A program made the position numbers and the translations under genes. A stretch of 64,000 nt of DNA, from NCBI GenBank assembly GCA_963921795.1, contig OY997651.1:54812489-54876488 (forward strand). Direction: 5' to 3'. This stretch comes from Nannobrachium achirus (taxonomy: Eukaryota > Chordata > Actinopteri > Myctophiformes > Myctophidae). Below, one piece after another: positions 1-11,737 of this stretch (the stretch's first letter is position 1; every line of letters starts with the position of its first letter). The notes beneath the pieces were generated by a model. It saw only the letters and a list, made by a program, of their open reading frames with translations, was not told the DNA's origin and did no database searches.

Positions 1-412
1 ACAAAATGATATATTGGTTTAGTTGTGAAGATTGGCCCAACAGTTTTGTAGATATGGCTTATAGAGTTATGCCATGCAGAAATACTAGATCTGAGAAATT
101 CAGCCTTTTAGATGAAATGTGACCTGCAAAATGTTCGGTTTCTCTTCACATTAATTAAAAAAAGTCTTATTTACATGCAGAGTTAGGCTCCCCCATTTAA
201 GTGAAATGTAGCCTGATATTTATGAAATGCTTTTGTGGCTTTATCACATTTTAGAGAAAAAAAAAAAAAAAAAGGAATTTCAGGGCTGGTCTAAAGCTGT
301 GCTTTCCGAAATGACTGCCCCTCTGCTATGCTGGGTCACATATTGATACATCTGTCCTGAAAAATGAACAGTTTGGATCTGCATCTGGTCCTAGTGCTGC
401 GTGGGGCTTAAA

Positions 413-456
413 TTCTCCTCCTCTCCTCTCCTCTCCTCTCCTCTCCTCTCCTCTCC
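413..456 (+). repeat. (CTCCT)n repeat
   Basis: About nine pentamers. Confidence 0.85.
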
Positions 457-621
457 AATGTGTCCCAAAGTGCTTTACACGGTTAGAATAAAGAACGAGA
501 CAGACAAAAGACAAAGAAAAAACACTCAACAACCCGGGCCCTGCACATTCACTCCATATACTCCTTGCCTGTCTTACCTGTGCTGTAGCTTCTAAGAAGT
601 CTGCAGGGGCTTCAGTCCAAG

Positions 622-1102
622 CTAGGGTGACCAGATGTCCCCCTTTGCGAGGGACAGTCCCACATTTCCATGACTTTTCAGGCGTCCCCCAAATTGAGAC
701 TCTGTCCCACATTGTGACTGGCAGGTGTTGATATACAGTAGGTGCGCTGATTGTTGCTGAAGCTCTTAACGTGATCTCACAGCAAGCTAGACTGGGCCAC
801 ACTGGACTACTGGAATACATTATAGGGCAGAGTATTCCATTGTAATGTAAATCTCTTTCATTGTCCTTTTCCCTGCAAGATATGTTTTTAAGCTTCTCAA
901 TAACATGAGAAATATACCCTATAGGGGGGTAAATAACAAATTAATTGACAGTATTAGGCCTATGGTCGAATATGACATCAAAGCATTTATTAGCAACTTA
1001 ATTAATAATTTGCTTTTAACCCCCCGCCCGCTCGTCCCACATTGTTCCACACAAGTGGTACTTCTGTCCCTCAAATGAACAGTTTGGATCTGGTCACCCT
1101 AG
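622..1102. mobile_element. TIR element CTAGGGTGACCAGAT
   Basis: 481 bp with CTAGGGTGACCAGATGTCC at the left end and ATCTGGTCACCCTAG at the right. TCCAAG flanks both sides (616-621, 1103-1108). No coding frame of note. Confidence 0.6.
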
Positions 1103-1214
1103 TCCAAGCTGAAAGGTATGAACTGGACAAAACGCTGCTCTTGACAGGTATGAACTGGACACAATGCTGCTCTTATAGACAGCCTGTCTATGCCTGTCCA
1201 ACTGTAGGTGGAGT

Positions 1215-1750
1215 CAGGGGCGTCAATTGGGTATGGCAGGGGTATGCAGCTGCCATACCCTGTGTACAGGGGGGAAAATAAAAGTTACTTTTATATTATG
1301 TTGTTAAATTACAGTAAAATAACTACAAATGCAAAATTTAACAAAAGGTCACTTTAACAAGGTATTATAATTATATTCTCCAAACTTGTATTCTCCCCAT
1401 CTTGACAAGATGGTATATCCAGGTTCCGCAGGTCAGCTACACAGGTGCAATTCATTATTGTTAATTGTGGCACGTTTACTAACATGCCAAGTTTAGCTGC
1501 ACTTGAACAACCATTCCAGGCTGCCATATCCAGCCCAAGAAACCGTAGAAACCTGCGTAAAAAACGGACAAGTCTTCTTTTTTTTTTTAGACATTGTGAA
1601 ATAGCCGATCTACATCGCGCTGTGAGGCGTTGTGAGCATGTAGATCTGCTATTTTCACAATAGAACCGTGTTATCCAAAATGTAATGCCTATTTTCCATG
1701 AGGACTCTCATCTTTGCCATACCCTAGCTTTTGCTGAACTGACGCCACTG
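1215..1750. mobile_element. hAT-type non-autonomous element
   Basis: Ends CAGGGGCGTCAATTGG and AACTGACGCCACTG. The 8-bp target duplication GGTGGAGT at 1207-1214 and 1751-1758 is exact. A short palindrome (1593-1661) is nested inside. Confidence 0.75.
1593..1661. repeat. Palindromic hairpin MITE copy
   Basis: ATTGTGAAATAGCCGATCTA inverted as TAGATCTGCTATTTTCACAA, nested in the hAT at 1215-1750. Confidence 0.65.
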
Positions 1751-2507
1751 GGTGGAGTTAAGAGTAGTTGACCAATTACTCAAAGGAGCTGATGCGGGTC
1801 CAGGCACATACCACATAGGCTCAGTGTCGCTGGTTCGACAGCCGATCTCGACTACCTTTGCTGTGTGTCACTCTCCATGGTCAGGGTGTTTGAGGGAACA
1901 AAGTTTTTGAAGTGTTGATTTGTAAAGGAAATGATAACAATGCTGCTAAATGTATTCACATTATCCTCTATAAAAGTTCAAGGTTCAACTTTATAGTCAA
2001 CAATAGCAATAGCAAAGTAAAAAGGCAAGTGAAATTCATTGTGTGCTAAAATCAAGTAAATGTCAAAACTGTCTTGTACAGAACCTTACATGAAACCAAT
2101 GGGTCCATTTGGTTCCATTTGTACTCTCTCATTGGGTGGAATGTACTCTTGGTTATTTTTGTGTTTATTCAATCATATTAAACAGGACAGTGTTGATAAC
2201 ATCAGGTATGATCCACCAACATAATGTAGACAATGGGTCATGTTATCTGCAATGATACAACTGCATTGTTTCACTATTCAATATCATGTTCCTCTTCACT
2301 GTGCAAAATGTTTCAACAAGAGTTATGATACACTTGAAAACATAGAGAACTTTATCCCCCAAGACCACAGCTTATGCAGGAATGTATGTGTAATGTTTGA
2401 GCGATGGAGATAATTAATATAATTGATCTACAATATACATCTTCACTGACTCCTGGTCAAACGCAGAATAGATTTAAACTCCCGATCAGCACACACATAC
2501 AACCAAG

Positions 2508-2600
2508 CAGGGACGTGCTGGCCATTGGGAAAAGCGGGACAACTCCCGAACGGCTGCTTCATTCCCGGGCCGGTACAGGCCGGCCATTAGGGAAAAAATA
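2508..2600 (+). mobile_element. Fragment of the CAGGGACGTGCTGG hAT-like family
   Basis: Begins CAGGGACGTGCTGGCCATTG and matches, in inverted form, the right end of the element that breaks FCR3 D2. The other end is not recognised here. Confidence 0.45.
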
Positions 2601-3005
2601 AACAGATCTGGTTAAACAATCTCTGGGATTTCCCCCACAGACAAACTAAACCACCTGGGGCAACAGGTCAGCCCCCACCCTCTCGAACCCACTCCCATGT
2701 AGACACATGTAGACACCCCCACCCTTACAGTGTTCAACACCCCCTCATAACCAACCTATTCAGCCTCCATTCTTCATTCTCCTATCCCTTTAGTCACAGC
2801 TTATTGTTTAAATCTTTGCTCATGTTGGTCTTTTAGCTTTGGTTTTCTCTCTTAATACATGTGTTTGTTTTCTTTTGTTTTGTAAAATCCACATCCTGTG
2901 GTATATATTTTGTCAAAATTCTATATTTTTGCCACGGACAAAAATGAGTGGACAATAATATTACCAGAAACACATAAAGAGAGCTAGTCCTGAATGACCA
3001 TAGCA

Positions 3006-3135
3006 GCTCTGTAACTCTGAGAGTGTACAAATGGAACCAAATGGACCCTTACAGCTCTAACTCTGAGAGTGTACAAATGGAACCAAATGGACCCTTACAG
3101 CTCTAACTCTGAGAGTGTACAAATGGAACCAAATT
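3006..3135 (+). repeat. 46-bp tandem repeat, three copies
   Basis: The unit contains CTCTGAGAGTGTACAAATGG and AACCAAATGGACCCTTACAG, spaced 46 bases (GAGAGTG at 3019, 3065 and 3111). A related sequence in inverted orientation lies at 2100-2135. Confidence 0.7.
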
Positions 3136-3738
3136 CACAAGTTATGGAGGTCCTTGCAAATAAAACATTAGACAACCACTAGTTCCAGCAGAATCCTAAC
3201 ATGCCACAGTGTCATAGTAAGTCATAGATATTGTGAAGAAAACCTGAGGAGTTGACATCCAGTATTCTATGATCAAAATAAGAACATTATAATGGTGTGT
3301 AAAAAAATACAATCTAAACTTTGCCAGGGACACATTTATCTGTGTAACTTGAGCCCTGAACATTGTCCATTTATAAATGAAAGCTGCAGAGAGAGAATGA
3401 TTCTCCATGCAAATGTAGCAGGATGACGTTCCTTTGGTCCGCCCCCCCCCCCCCCCCCTGCCCGCCTCCCCGTGCTGCGGGTTTGATGGGCAGCGGTACT
3501 TAGGCAGCAGTGTTGGGCGCACGCTATCCTCTGTTTGTTTGTTTGTGGCCACACGCGGCTTGTTTGGACCGCAGTCCTGGTCATCTCGGCACGCAGGTGG
3601 GCTCACGCTGTTTGCCCTACCTGCATGCCTGTCGGTCGCTGTCGTACAGGTAGATGCTCTCCATCTTGCTGCTCAAACATTGCTGTGTGTTGCATTGTGA
3701 CAGTGAACTTGAACCTGTGTCGCTTTTCCTTTTCTCTA

Positions 3739-4437
3739 TAGTCGGGGATCCACATGCCCAAAAGCTCAAGGAATAGGGTGGAACCTGTGATGTTCTGCCG
3801 CACTTTTTATTTCTGTTTTATCTATTAGCTTGGTCATTAAGGTCCACAGAATGAGAGGCCTGCTCTGCCGGAAACATCGCGAAAAAAAGTTATGGACATT
3901 TGTATATTCACTGTCCCATTGACTCCACTAGAAATATTAAAAAAAGAATAGAAATCTGCTTTAAGTAGCATGTGAGGGGTCAAACTAGGGGTTCTTCATC
4001 ATTCTGAATCCATTGCAAGCATTTGTTTTGCATGAAAAACATTCCTTGGGCAAAATATTGGCAACTAAACACTGTGAAAAGTGATGAGTCATCACTTTTT
4101 TCCACTTTTCACAGTTCCGGGTGGCCAAAAGTTTGCCCAAGGAATGTGTTTCATGCAAAACAAATGCTTGCAATGGATTCAGAATCATGAAGAATCCCTA
4201 GTTTGACCCCTCACATGCTACTTAAAGCAGATTTATTTTTATTTTTAAAATATTTCTAGTGGAGTCAATGGGACAGAAATATACAAATGTCCATAACTTT
4301 TTTTTCACGATGTTTCCGGAAGAGCAGGCCTCTCATTCTGTGGACCTTAATGACCAAACTAATAGATAAAACAGAAATAAAAAGTGCGGCAGAACATCAC
4401 AGGTCCTCTCCCATTTTGGTGACTGGATCCCCGGCTA
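3739..4437. repeat. 699-bp near-perfect palindrome (foldback)
   Basis: Arms of about 345 bp meet at a perfect centre, GTGATGAGTCATCAC (4081-4095). Outer edges are TAGTCGGGGATCC and its complement. Arms differ by a few percent. No open frame of family type. Confidence 0.8.
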
Positions 4438-5677
4438 CTAGCCTCTGTATTGTCTCCTTCGGGAGCCCCCGTCACCGTCACGGTGGTGCCAGTGATGTAT
4501 GTTGTATCCTCCCTCTCCACAGCATAACACGTTCATTTGGTATCACAGAAACGTAACGTGGGGCTTTATTCTTTCAGTGTATTGCCTGCCTGGCCACCTT
4601 GTTAACAGCACGGCGTGTGTGCTCTGCCTCTGCAAATAGTGGTGAGTTCAATATTAGTTTCTCTGCTCTTTTCTCTGTGATCTAAAGTATTGGTTAAGTG
4701 GTCTAATGCCACCGCGTCTCTATTTACAGGACGCAACTGCTGCTTTGCACGCTCTTGATTCTTCCCAATTGGTACGCAAGTACGCCTGTATACAACTTCA
4801 CCCGTCACGACGACAGGCACCCTGTGGGGCGAGCCGTCCATAGACATTATTGCAAGTCCCCGAGGGTTTGCTAACCCACGCACTACGAATGATCGGTGCA
4901 CTGTGGTGCGAGCAGTCCATAATTGTCCATTGAGCCATACCTGCGGAAACACCTGCGGGTTAGTTAATACGATGAGGTCTCTCTGAGTTTAACCGCCTTT
5001 GTTCTGACAGTATTTCTTTTGTCGTTATTACTGTATATTTTGTTAATTCATTCTTTTTTGGTGTTATTTGAATTTGTGTTGGTTTGATTATTTGCATGGT
5101 TTTGATATTAATTGTTTGTTTTGGTTTAATTATTTGTATGGTTTTGGTATCATTTGAGTGGCTTTGATTTGATTTATTGTTCATTTGTGTCTCTACTTTG
5201 GCGGTATAGTCCTATTGACATAGCCCCTATATGGGCCAGTTTCCAACATGTGTGTGATATTCTCTGACACCCACTGATATATGTTTTATTATTGACAGAT
5301 CCTTTTTATTGATTGATGGTGATATGATTATGCATTAAATAAATAAAGCTTTTCTACATTTATAACCATTGTTTCTGCCTAGGTTAATTAAACCCTTATG
5401 TACAAAGAACCTTGCAGGGAGTAACTAATTTCCAGGTGGTTTCCCTTTAGCTACATTCTTAATATAACTATCTCCTAGGGCAAAACTCCCTAAGTGGCGT
5501 TGTCTTGGCTAACTGCTAAATACCACCCTGCTACACAAACATGTGGACAGGTCGTTCCCATGTAACCTTTCTATGAGTGATGTCACTGAGCAGTGTTTGA
5601 CGTGTCTCAACCAGCTAGAGAATGTCAGTTTTGTGGCGTCCAGAACTTTGGACAAGTCAGTGATTAAAATGACTAAA

Positions 5678-5682
<5 letters not shown>
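4438..5682. other. Non-genic stretch
   Basis: A minus-strand frame of 116 codons (4602-4952) has no family resemblance. 5000-5180 is T/G-rich with TTTGG-type short repeats. No gene supported. Confidence 0.45.
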
Positions 5683-5776
<94 letters not shown>

Positions 5777-5799
5777 CGCGTGCGTGCGTGCGTGCGTGC
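5683..5799 (+). repeat. (GT)n/(GC)n/(GTGC)n microsatellite
   Basis: About 85 bases of GT run into CGCGCGCG and then TGCG units. The frames it creates on both strands are artefacts. Confidence 0.85.
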
Positions 5800-6134
5800 C
5801 TGTACTAACATGTCACAGTGTCTCGTGAGGCAGAAGTCTCCCCTCAAAGAGAGGACTATTGCACGCTTTGACGGTGTGCAAATTCAAGCCAATCTACAAG
5901 TCCACAATGCACCGCTGACTTGAGCATGTAGATTAGCGGTAGTGTAGTTTGCGACACTGCCATACAGTGCTGTGGTCTACCTGATACTTGGGTATACACC
6001 GCATACTGTGGAGAAAAAAAGAGCGCATTGCCCTCGTAAATCTTTAGCGTATCTGATAGGCATTATGAACTGGTGCATGCCCTGGCCACAGGAATAGCCA
6101 GGGAGCGTATGCCCTCAACAACATCCCAGAACAC

Positions 6135-6866
6135 ACCACCGCCATACAAGGAAGAACCAGTAAGACTCCCTAATCGGGAGATAAGCGACCGTAGGTCACT
6201 TATCTCCACAAATAGGGCAAAAATGTGTTTTTCCAAAATCTTCCTGATCCATGTTGATGACATGAGTGTAGACATACTGTGTAGTGATTTTCGTGATTTT
6301 AGGGCAAAATCTGTAGGAGCAGTGTCCAAAAATGGGTTTTTAAAAATCGGCCTGAAGGTGGCGCTAGAAGAGGGCCATGTGAGAAATGAGGGGTGGGGTC
6401 TCCGCGTTGCCTTGGCGGACAAATAGGTACCGGGCCCGGCTCTCCCGGACGCTCCTAGCCCGAGTTACGGCATTTTATGTGAGCTGCAGTGGAGGGGGTC
6501 CTCCACTGGGGGCGTCACCACTTTTGCATCCGTTCTGGAGCACCAGGAGTGGGTGGTCCCCAGGAATTCCCCGTGAGCAGCCCCGTTGGGGTGGTCATTT
6601 GGTCATTTTTGCACATTTGGTCATTTTTTACACCTGGGGGTCCCCCAGGGACCTGGGGGTCCCTGAAGCTCCGGGGGTCCTTGGAGGTTGTAGTTTGGCA
6701 GGTAAGGAGTGTGTGTGCAAAATTTGGCATGGATGGGGGCAACGGTTGTGGAGATATGAGCAGGGCAAAAGTGTGACGTGTGACGTGTGACTCACTCACT
6801 GACTGACGGACGGACAGCCGGTGGAGCTTTTGGTAGTAAATGCGACCTACGGTCGCAATAAAGCAG
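6135..6866 (+). repeat. Composite repeat with 3' hairpin, copy 1
   Basis: Begins ACCAGTAAGACTCCCTAATC, contains one unit of the GCAAAATCTGTAGGAGCAGT repeat, a GGTGGCGCTAG box and a GATATGAGCAGGGCAAAAGT box, then GACGGACG, and ends in the hairpin TGCGACCTACGGTCGCA. The same order occurs at 56928-57656 and, inverted, at 33950-34505. Confidence 0.65.
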
Positions 6867-7834
6867 CTGCTGCTTCTCTGCAAGTTGCCTGTGACCGTCT
6901 GGCTGGCAGGCAGACACACACACAGAGACACAGGCATGGGAGTCAAGCTGAAATGGACGATTCATTTGGTAGTGAAGGCAGACTGTTTACAACGACACTC
7001 GACCACCAAAAACACAATGTAAAAAACTATGCATGGTTTCTTGTCTGTAACGGGAAAACTTCCTCCAAGTCACATTTATCTTGTAGCTTTGTTTATAATT
7101 GTCTGTTTCATGTGGTGGTAAAGCTTCCAACTTCCATCACAGTAATGAGTGCATCATTGGAGAGAATGCATCTCCCACTCCTGTTCTCCAGTCCAGACTT
7201 ATATCAAAACCACACAGCTTAATTAAAATCAGGCTATAGAATCAAATGAATATGAATAATTAATTTAATCTAGCACACGATTGCATTTCTCAGCACCCGT
7301 GGCTGTTGTAAATTTATATAGGCTAGAGAAATAAATAGACTTCTGTTGTGTTTGACTTCATAGGTTTTACTCTCTGCATACAATATTTTATATTAAAAAT
7401 GTAAACGCATTCGAAATTGGACTATACATTCGAATGCATCGAATCCAATTGGTGTTTTAAAAGGAATTATTGAACTTGGCATACCCATGGCACAGTGTGG
7501 CACAGGGTAGGCTGGCATACCCAGTGGGGAAACCAAGTATTTGATACACTGCCGATATAGCAGGTTTTCCCACTTACAAAAAATGGAGAGGTCTGCATTT
7601 TTTATCGTAGGTATACTTCAACTATGATAGACAGAATTGAAAAAAGACATTTCAGGAAATCACATTGTATGATTTTTTATTAATTAATTAGCATTTCATT
7701 GCATGATACTAGCTCTTACCCGTTCAAAGATATGAGCTCCGAAATGATGTGCTGTGTCCTGTGTGTGGGTTATGGGATGTGCACTGTGCACACAGTATAT
7801 GAGGGATGGAAATACCCGTTTCGTTTAATGGCTA

Positions 7835-8038
<204 letters not shown>

Positions 8039-8382
8039 CTGGTTAAACATGTTGCCTTATGCTAGATGCAGAATAGTTACAGTATGCCTCATGCTAGATG
8101 CAGAATAGATATAGATACACCATCAAAATGCTAATATACAGCATATGATTTGTGAAAGTGACAGACGGGCTTCACAGTTATGTCAGGTGTGTTCATATGC
8201 TAATGGTGATGCGATTTCAGATCAATTGCTCCAGCCACTGAGGAGAAACGCTGTTACAGACAGACACTCACTCAGACATTCGGAAAATTATATGTTTGAT
8301 AAGTATTTGATCACCTACCAATCAGCAAGAATTGTGTCTCTCACAGAAGTGTAAGATCTTCTTTAAGAAGCCCTCCTATTCT

Positions 8383-8725
8383 ACAGAATGATAGTGCACA
8401 GATGATGATGCAGTATCATTCTATTCTACAGAATGATAGTGCACAGATGATCCAGTATCATTCTATTCTACAGAATGATAGTGCACAGATGATCCAGTAT
8501 CATTCTATTCTACAGAATGATAGTGCACAGATGATCCAGTATCATTCTATTCTACAGAATGATAGTGCACAGATGATCCAGTATCATTCTATTCTACAGA
8601 ATGATAGTGCACAGATGATGATGCAGTATCATTCTATTCTACAGAATGATAGTGCACAGATGATGATGCAGTATCATTCTATTCTACAGAATGATAGTGC
8701 ACAGATGATGCAGTATCATGAGTTA
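8383..8725 (+). repeat. 42/45-bp minisatellite
   Basis: About eight copies of CAGTATCATTCTATTCTACA followed by GAATGATAGTGCACAGATGA, some with an extra GAT. The unit has near-palindromic ATCATTCT ... AGAATGAT. Because the period is a multiple of three, a repetitive open frame (IQYHSILQNDSAQM) results; nothing else suggests a protein. Confidence 0.75.
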
Positions 8726-9005
8726 CTCTGTGGACTTGGCTGCATGTGGAGCATCGTAACCCTCTGGAAAGAGGGAGAGTGGTGACATATGTCTCACTGA
8801 CTGTCTATATGAGTGTCTGTATGAGCAGGGAACTCTATACTCCACATACTACAGGATTCTATCCAGATTGAGTCGGGCCTGAACAAAGCAATAATACATA
8901 TAATGAATACAAAATGTCACAGGGGCTGTTCTGAGAGCTGTGCCTTGCAACACGCACGCAAACGCACATACAAACAAACACATTAATGTTATCCACTCAA
9001 CACAC

Positions 9006-9530
9006 CAGGGGTCCCCAAACTTTTTTCCAGTGAGGGCCACATAACTTTTCCCTTCTCTGATGGGGGGCCAGGGTCAGTTTGTTACAGAAAAAGTGTGATG
9101 ATCGCAGGGGTGCCTAAATGTAAACATTTATTGTTTTCCAGAAAACCACACATAACCAATAAGAGATCAAATAACCCTCTCTGGGTTCTTCACAGAAAAA
9201 AAATATATCAGGAAATATATAATAACACTATTTATGAAATCAATAAAAATCAAATAACCCTCTCTGGGTTCTTCACAGAAAGAAAGTTTCTATTGTGCCT
9301 TGCACAATCTTAGGTAAAAGTTCAGCTTCACTTGTCAGAGCAGAATCTAGTCTTACCCAACCTTTTTGCCATTATTCCGTTCTGGGGGGCTCACGTTCAC
9401 GTTCTATGACTGGGGCAAAGTGAGGTCGTAGTAGCAACAGTTTTCTTTCTTTGCGTCATTGTTCAGGGGGCCGGGTCAAATTTGGAGGCGGGCCGTGTCC
9501 GGCCCCCGGGCCTTAGTTTGGGGACCCCTG
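9006..9530. mobile_element. hAT-type element (CAGGGGTCCCC ends)
   Basis: 525 bp, starts CAGGGGTCCCCAAACTTTTT and ends AGTTTGGGGACCCCTG. The 8-bp duplication CAACACAC at 8998-9005 and 9531-9538 is exact, which is diagnostic of hAT transposition. Confidence 0.82.
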
Positions 9531-9539
9531 CAACACACC

Positions 9540-10433
9540 ATTGCCTCATGCAAAAAAAAAAAAAAAAAAAGCTTCAATATGTAAGTTGCATTTTGATGAT
9601 AATATGAGTTCACTTTGATACGTTTCATGTCAACTCTGACTTTCCCCCTCTCTCTCCACTGCTAAACTAGTCAAGCTGCTGCTGCGTGCCGTCTGCTTCT
9701 CATGGTGCCTGATTTATGATTAGTCGTATGACTGTGTAGCACAGAACAATAGATCTTCGCGCCACATTGTAGGGCTTGTAGATCAGGCTTATGGACGTGT
9801 ACTTTGACTTCAAAGAGCAAAGCGAGATGTGTGCTGTTCGCAGTCTGTGACTGACTAAGTGCCTGGTAGCGTTTTGTGTTTGATATAGTAAAACAAACAT
9901 GCAACCGTTGAGTTTTAATTCCCATCCCAGTCATGATACAACCTAATGGACGGACGGACGGACGGACGGACGGACGGTATGAAAAGTGTGTCTGTGTGCG
10001 TCTGTCTGTGAGAGTGAGAGAGAGAGAGGGAGAAATGGAGAGAGATAGAGAGAGATCTGTCTCTCAGATACTATGCTCAGACTCAGATCAGCGGCTGTCG
10101 GCAACAACACACCCCATTTCTTGCGTCCGAAACAGTGGTGGTCTTTCTCTCGGTCCCCCGCTTATGCTCCATACCAGTATAGTGATATATAGAACACTTT
10201 TTAAAAGAGTCAGGCTGGCCCCGATCGTCCTCCGAGCCTCTCGGCTGGGCTCAGACTGGATCTGTGAGCCCTCACACACTAGACGAAATGTATGCCCGAT
10301 AGTCGGCCCCGATTCAGTCGCAGACAGCCCTAATTGTCGGGAGGATAATTAAATGCCCCGATTCTTGGGTAGTGTGCGGCCAGCTTAAAGGTAGTTACTC
10401 TGTTCATACTATGTCTATGTGCCAAGGGCATTT

Positions 10434-10472
<39 letters not shown>

Positions 10473-11277
10473 CTCTCTCTCTACCTCTCTCTCTCAGAGG
10501 CGTAATTTGACCAATATCTAGGGTGTTGCAAGGAATAGAGTTTGTCCACGCGCGTGAAAAATGTCCGGTTTTGGGTGTTTTTTATTTCAGTTTCAGGTGT
10601 TTATTCCCCACAAAACAGTCTAACAAAGAGATGCAGATAGCTGTTTAGCAAAACACACATACAGTTTTTATATAATTCTTTATTATTAGAAACAATACTC
10701 CCATAGGCTTAGTTTGACATTTGCCCTTTCATTATTGGTATTACGGTTGCAGCAATAAGTTTGGTACGAGAGATATTTGTTTAAGAAGTGCCAATAAGAA
10801 TAATCTCTGCTATAATTTCTAAATGGCTACAAAACATTTTGTTTGACGCAGGACAATAATTATTTTAATAACAATATGGGAATATCAGTGAATAGCCTAA
10901 TAATACTTCAAATTGATATTTTTACATTTTAAACCCCTTTTTAATTATTATTTTTCAAACATTTGAAAAAAGAAATACGTTATTTTCTTAACATCATTAA
11001 TTTTCAAGCCTAATATGTGTAATCTTTGAGTACAGTTCGGATATTGCAGGTATGTTCAGGTATATTCATAGCCAGACAACCAGAGAGAGAGACAAGAGAG
11101 AGAGCTGATCACTTAACATTCCAATCAATCAACTCAATTGTCACTACCTGGTCTCTGTCTGAAACCTAGACTCCATCAGTGAGCAGTTGGTTAATTCTTT
11201 AAAAAATCATAACTCTTGGCAGGAATGGGCTAGAGACTTACTTTTCCCTAAATGCTCAGGAATGCTACACCTGGAGG
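9540..11277. other. Non-genic stretch
   Basis: Contains a poly-A run (9551-9569), the GGAC repeat, GA and CT microsatellites and A/T-rich DNA. Nothing coding is recognised. Confidence 0.5.
9949..9977 (+). repeat. (GGAC)n repeat
   Basis: Seven GGAC units followed by purine-rich GAGAGA sequence. Confidence 0.8.
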
Positions 11278-11619
11278 CAGGGGCGTCACAAGGGGTAGGA
11301 AAGTGGGACTGAGTTACTGGGGCCCAAGGTGGAGGGGCCCTAGTAACCTTATCTATTGAAAAATAGCAGATATACAAGCTCACAGCGCGGCACCGAGTGC
11401 CGCGCTGTGAGCTTGTATATCATCTTGGGGGTCCTTGACAAAGGTTTCTTGCACACATTTTCACGATTTTTCAAAAATAGCAGATATACAAGCTCGCAGC
11501 GCGGCACTCGGTGCCGCGCTGTGAGCTTGTATATCTGCTATTTTTCAATAGTTAACATTCATGGGGGGCCCGCAGTGAATCCTTGTACCCAGGGCCCAGA
11601 ATTTGGTGTGACACCCCTG
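11278..11619. mobile_element. hAT-type MITE with two nested palindromes
   Basis: 342 bp, ends CAGGGGCGTCAC and GTGTGACACCCCTG, exact target duplication CCTGGAGG at 11270-11277 and 11620-11627. Two perfect hairpins (11369-11421, 11474-11545) with opposite loops occupy the middle. Confidence 0.78.
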
Positions 11620-11642
11620 CCTGGAGGCCCAATGACGCCCCT

Positions 11643-11690
<48 letters not shown>

Positions 11691-11697
11691 CCTCTCC

Positions 11698-11734
<37 letters not shown>
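11643..11734 (+). repeat. (CT)n microsatellite
   Basis: Two CT runs separated by CCCCTCTCCC, starting 25 bases after the hAT at 11278-11619. Another CT run is at 10438-10495. Confidence 0.85.

Positions 11735-11737
<3 letters not shown>

Larger units (their letters stand above)
1751..3738. other. Non-genic stretch
   Basis: Apart from the hAT fragment at 2508, the 46-bp tandem repeat and a 17-base C tract at 3442-3458, I see nothing: no splice-bordered frame or recognisable element. Confidence 0.5.

Noticed and set aside
4602-4952. 116-codon minus-strand frame
   Set aside because: No recognisable domain, no splice partners, and it lies in a repeat-rich stretch.
5509-5923. Open frames made of Val-Cys or Thr-His repeats on both strands
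   Set aside because: They are translations of the (GT)n microsatellite; the same artefact occurs at 7770-8108, 32019-32291, 42479-42808, 53342-53672 and 56430-56848.
6386-6946. Overlapping 95 to 143-codon frames on both strands
   Set aside because: They lie in the composite repeat and change frame between its copies, so they are not conserved as protein.
8402-8785. 127-codon repetitive frame
   Set aside because: Produced by the 42/45-bp minisatellite; no homology, promoter or splice context.
10080-10380. Possible protein fragment in the 139-codon frame at 9933-10352
   Set aside because: The frame begins in the GGAC repeat and has no motif; similarity to a dispersed repeat is more likely.
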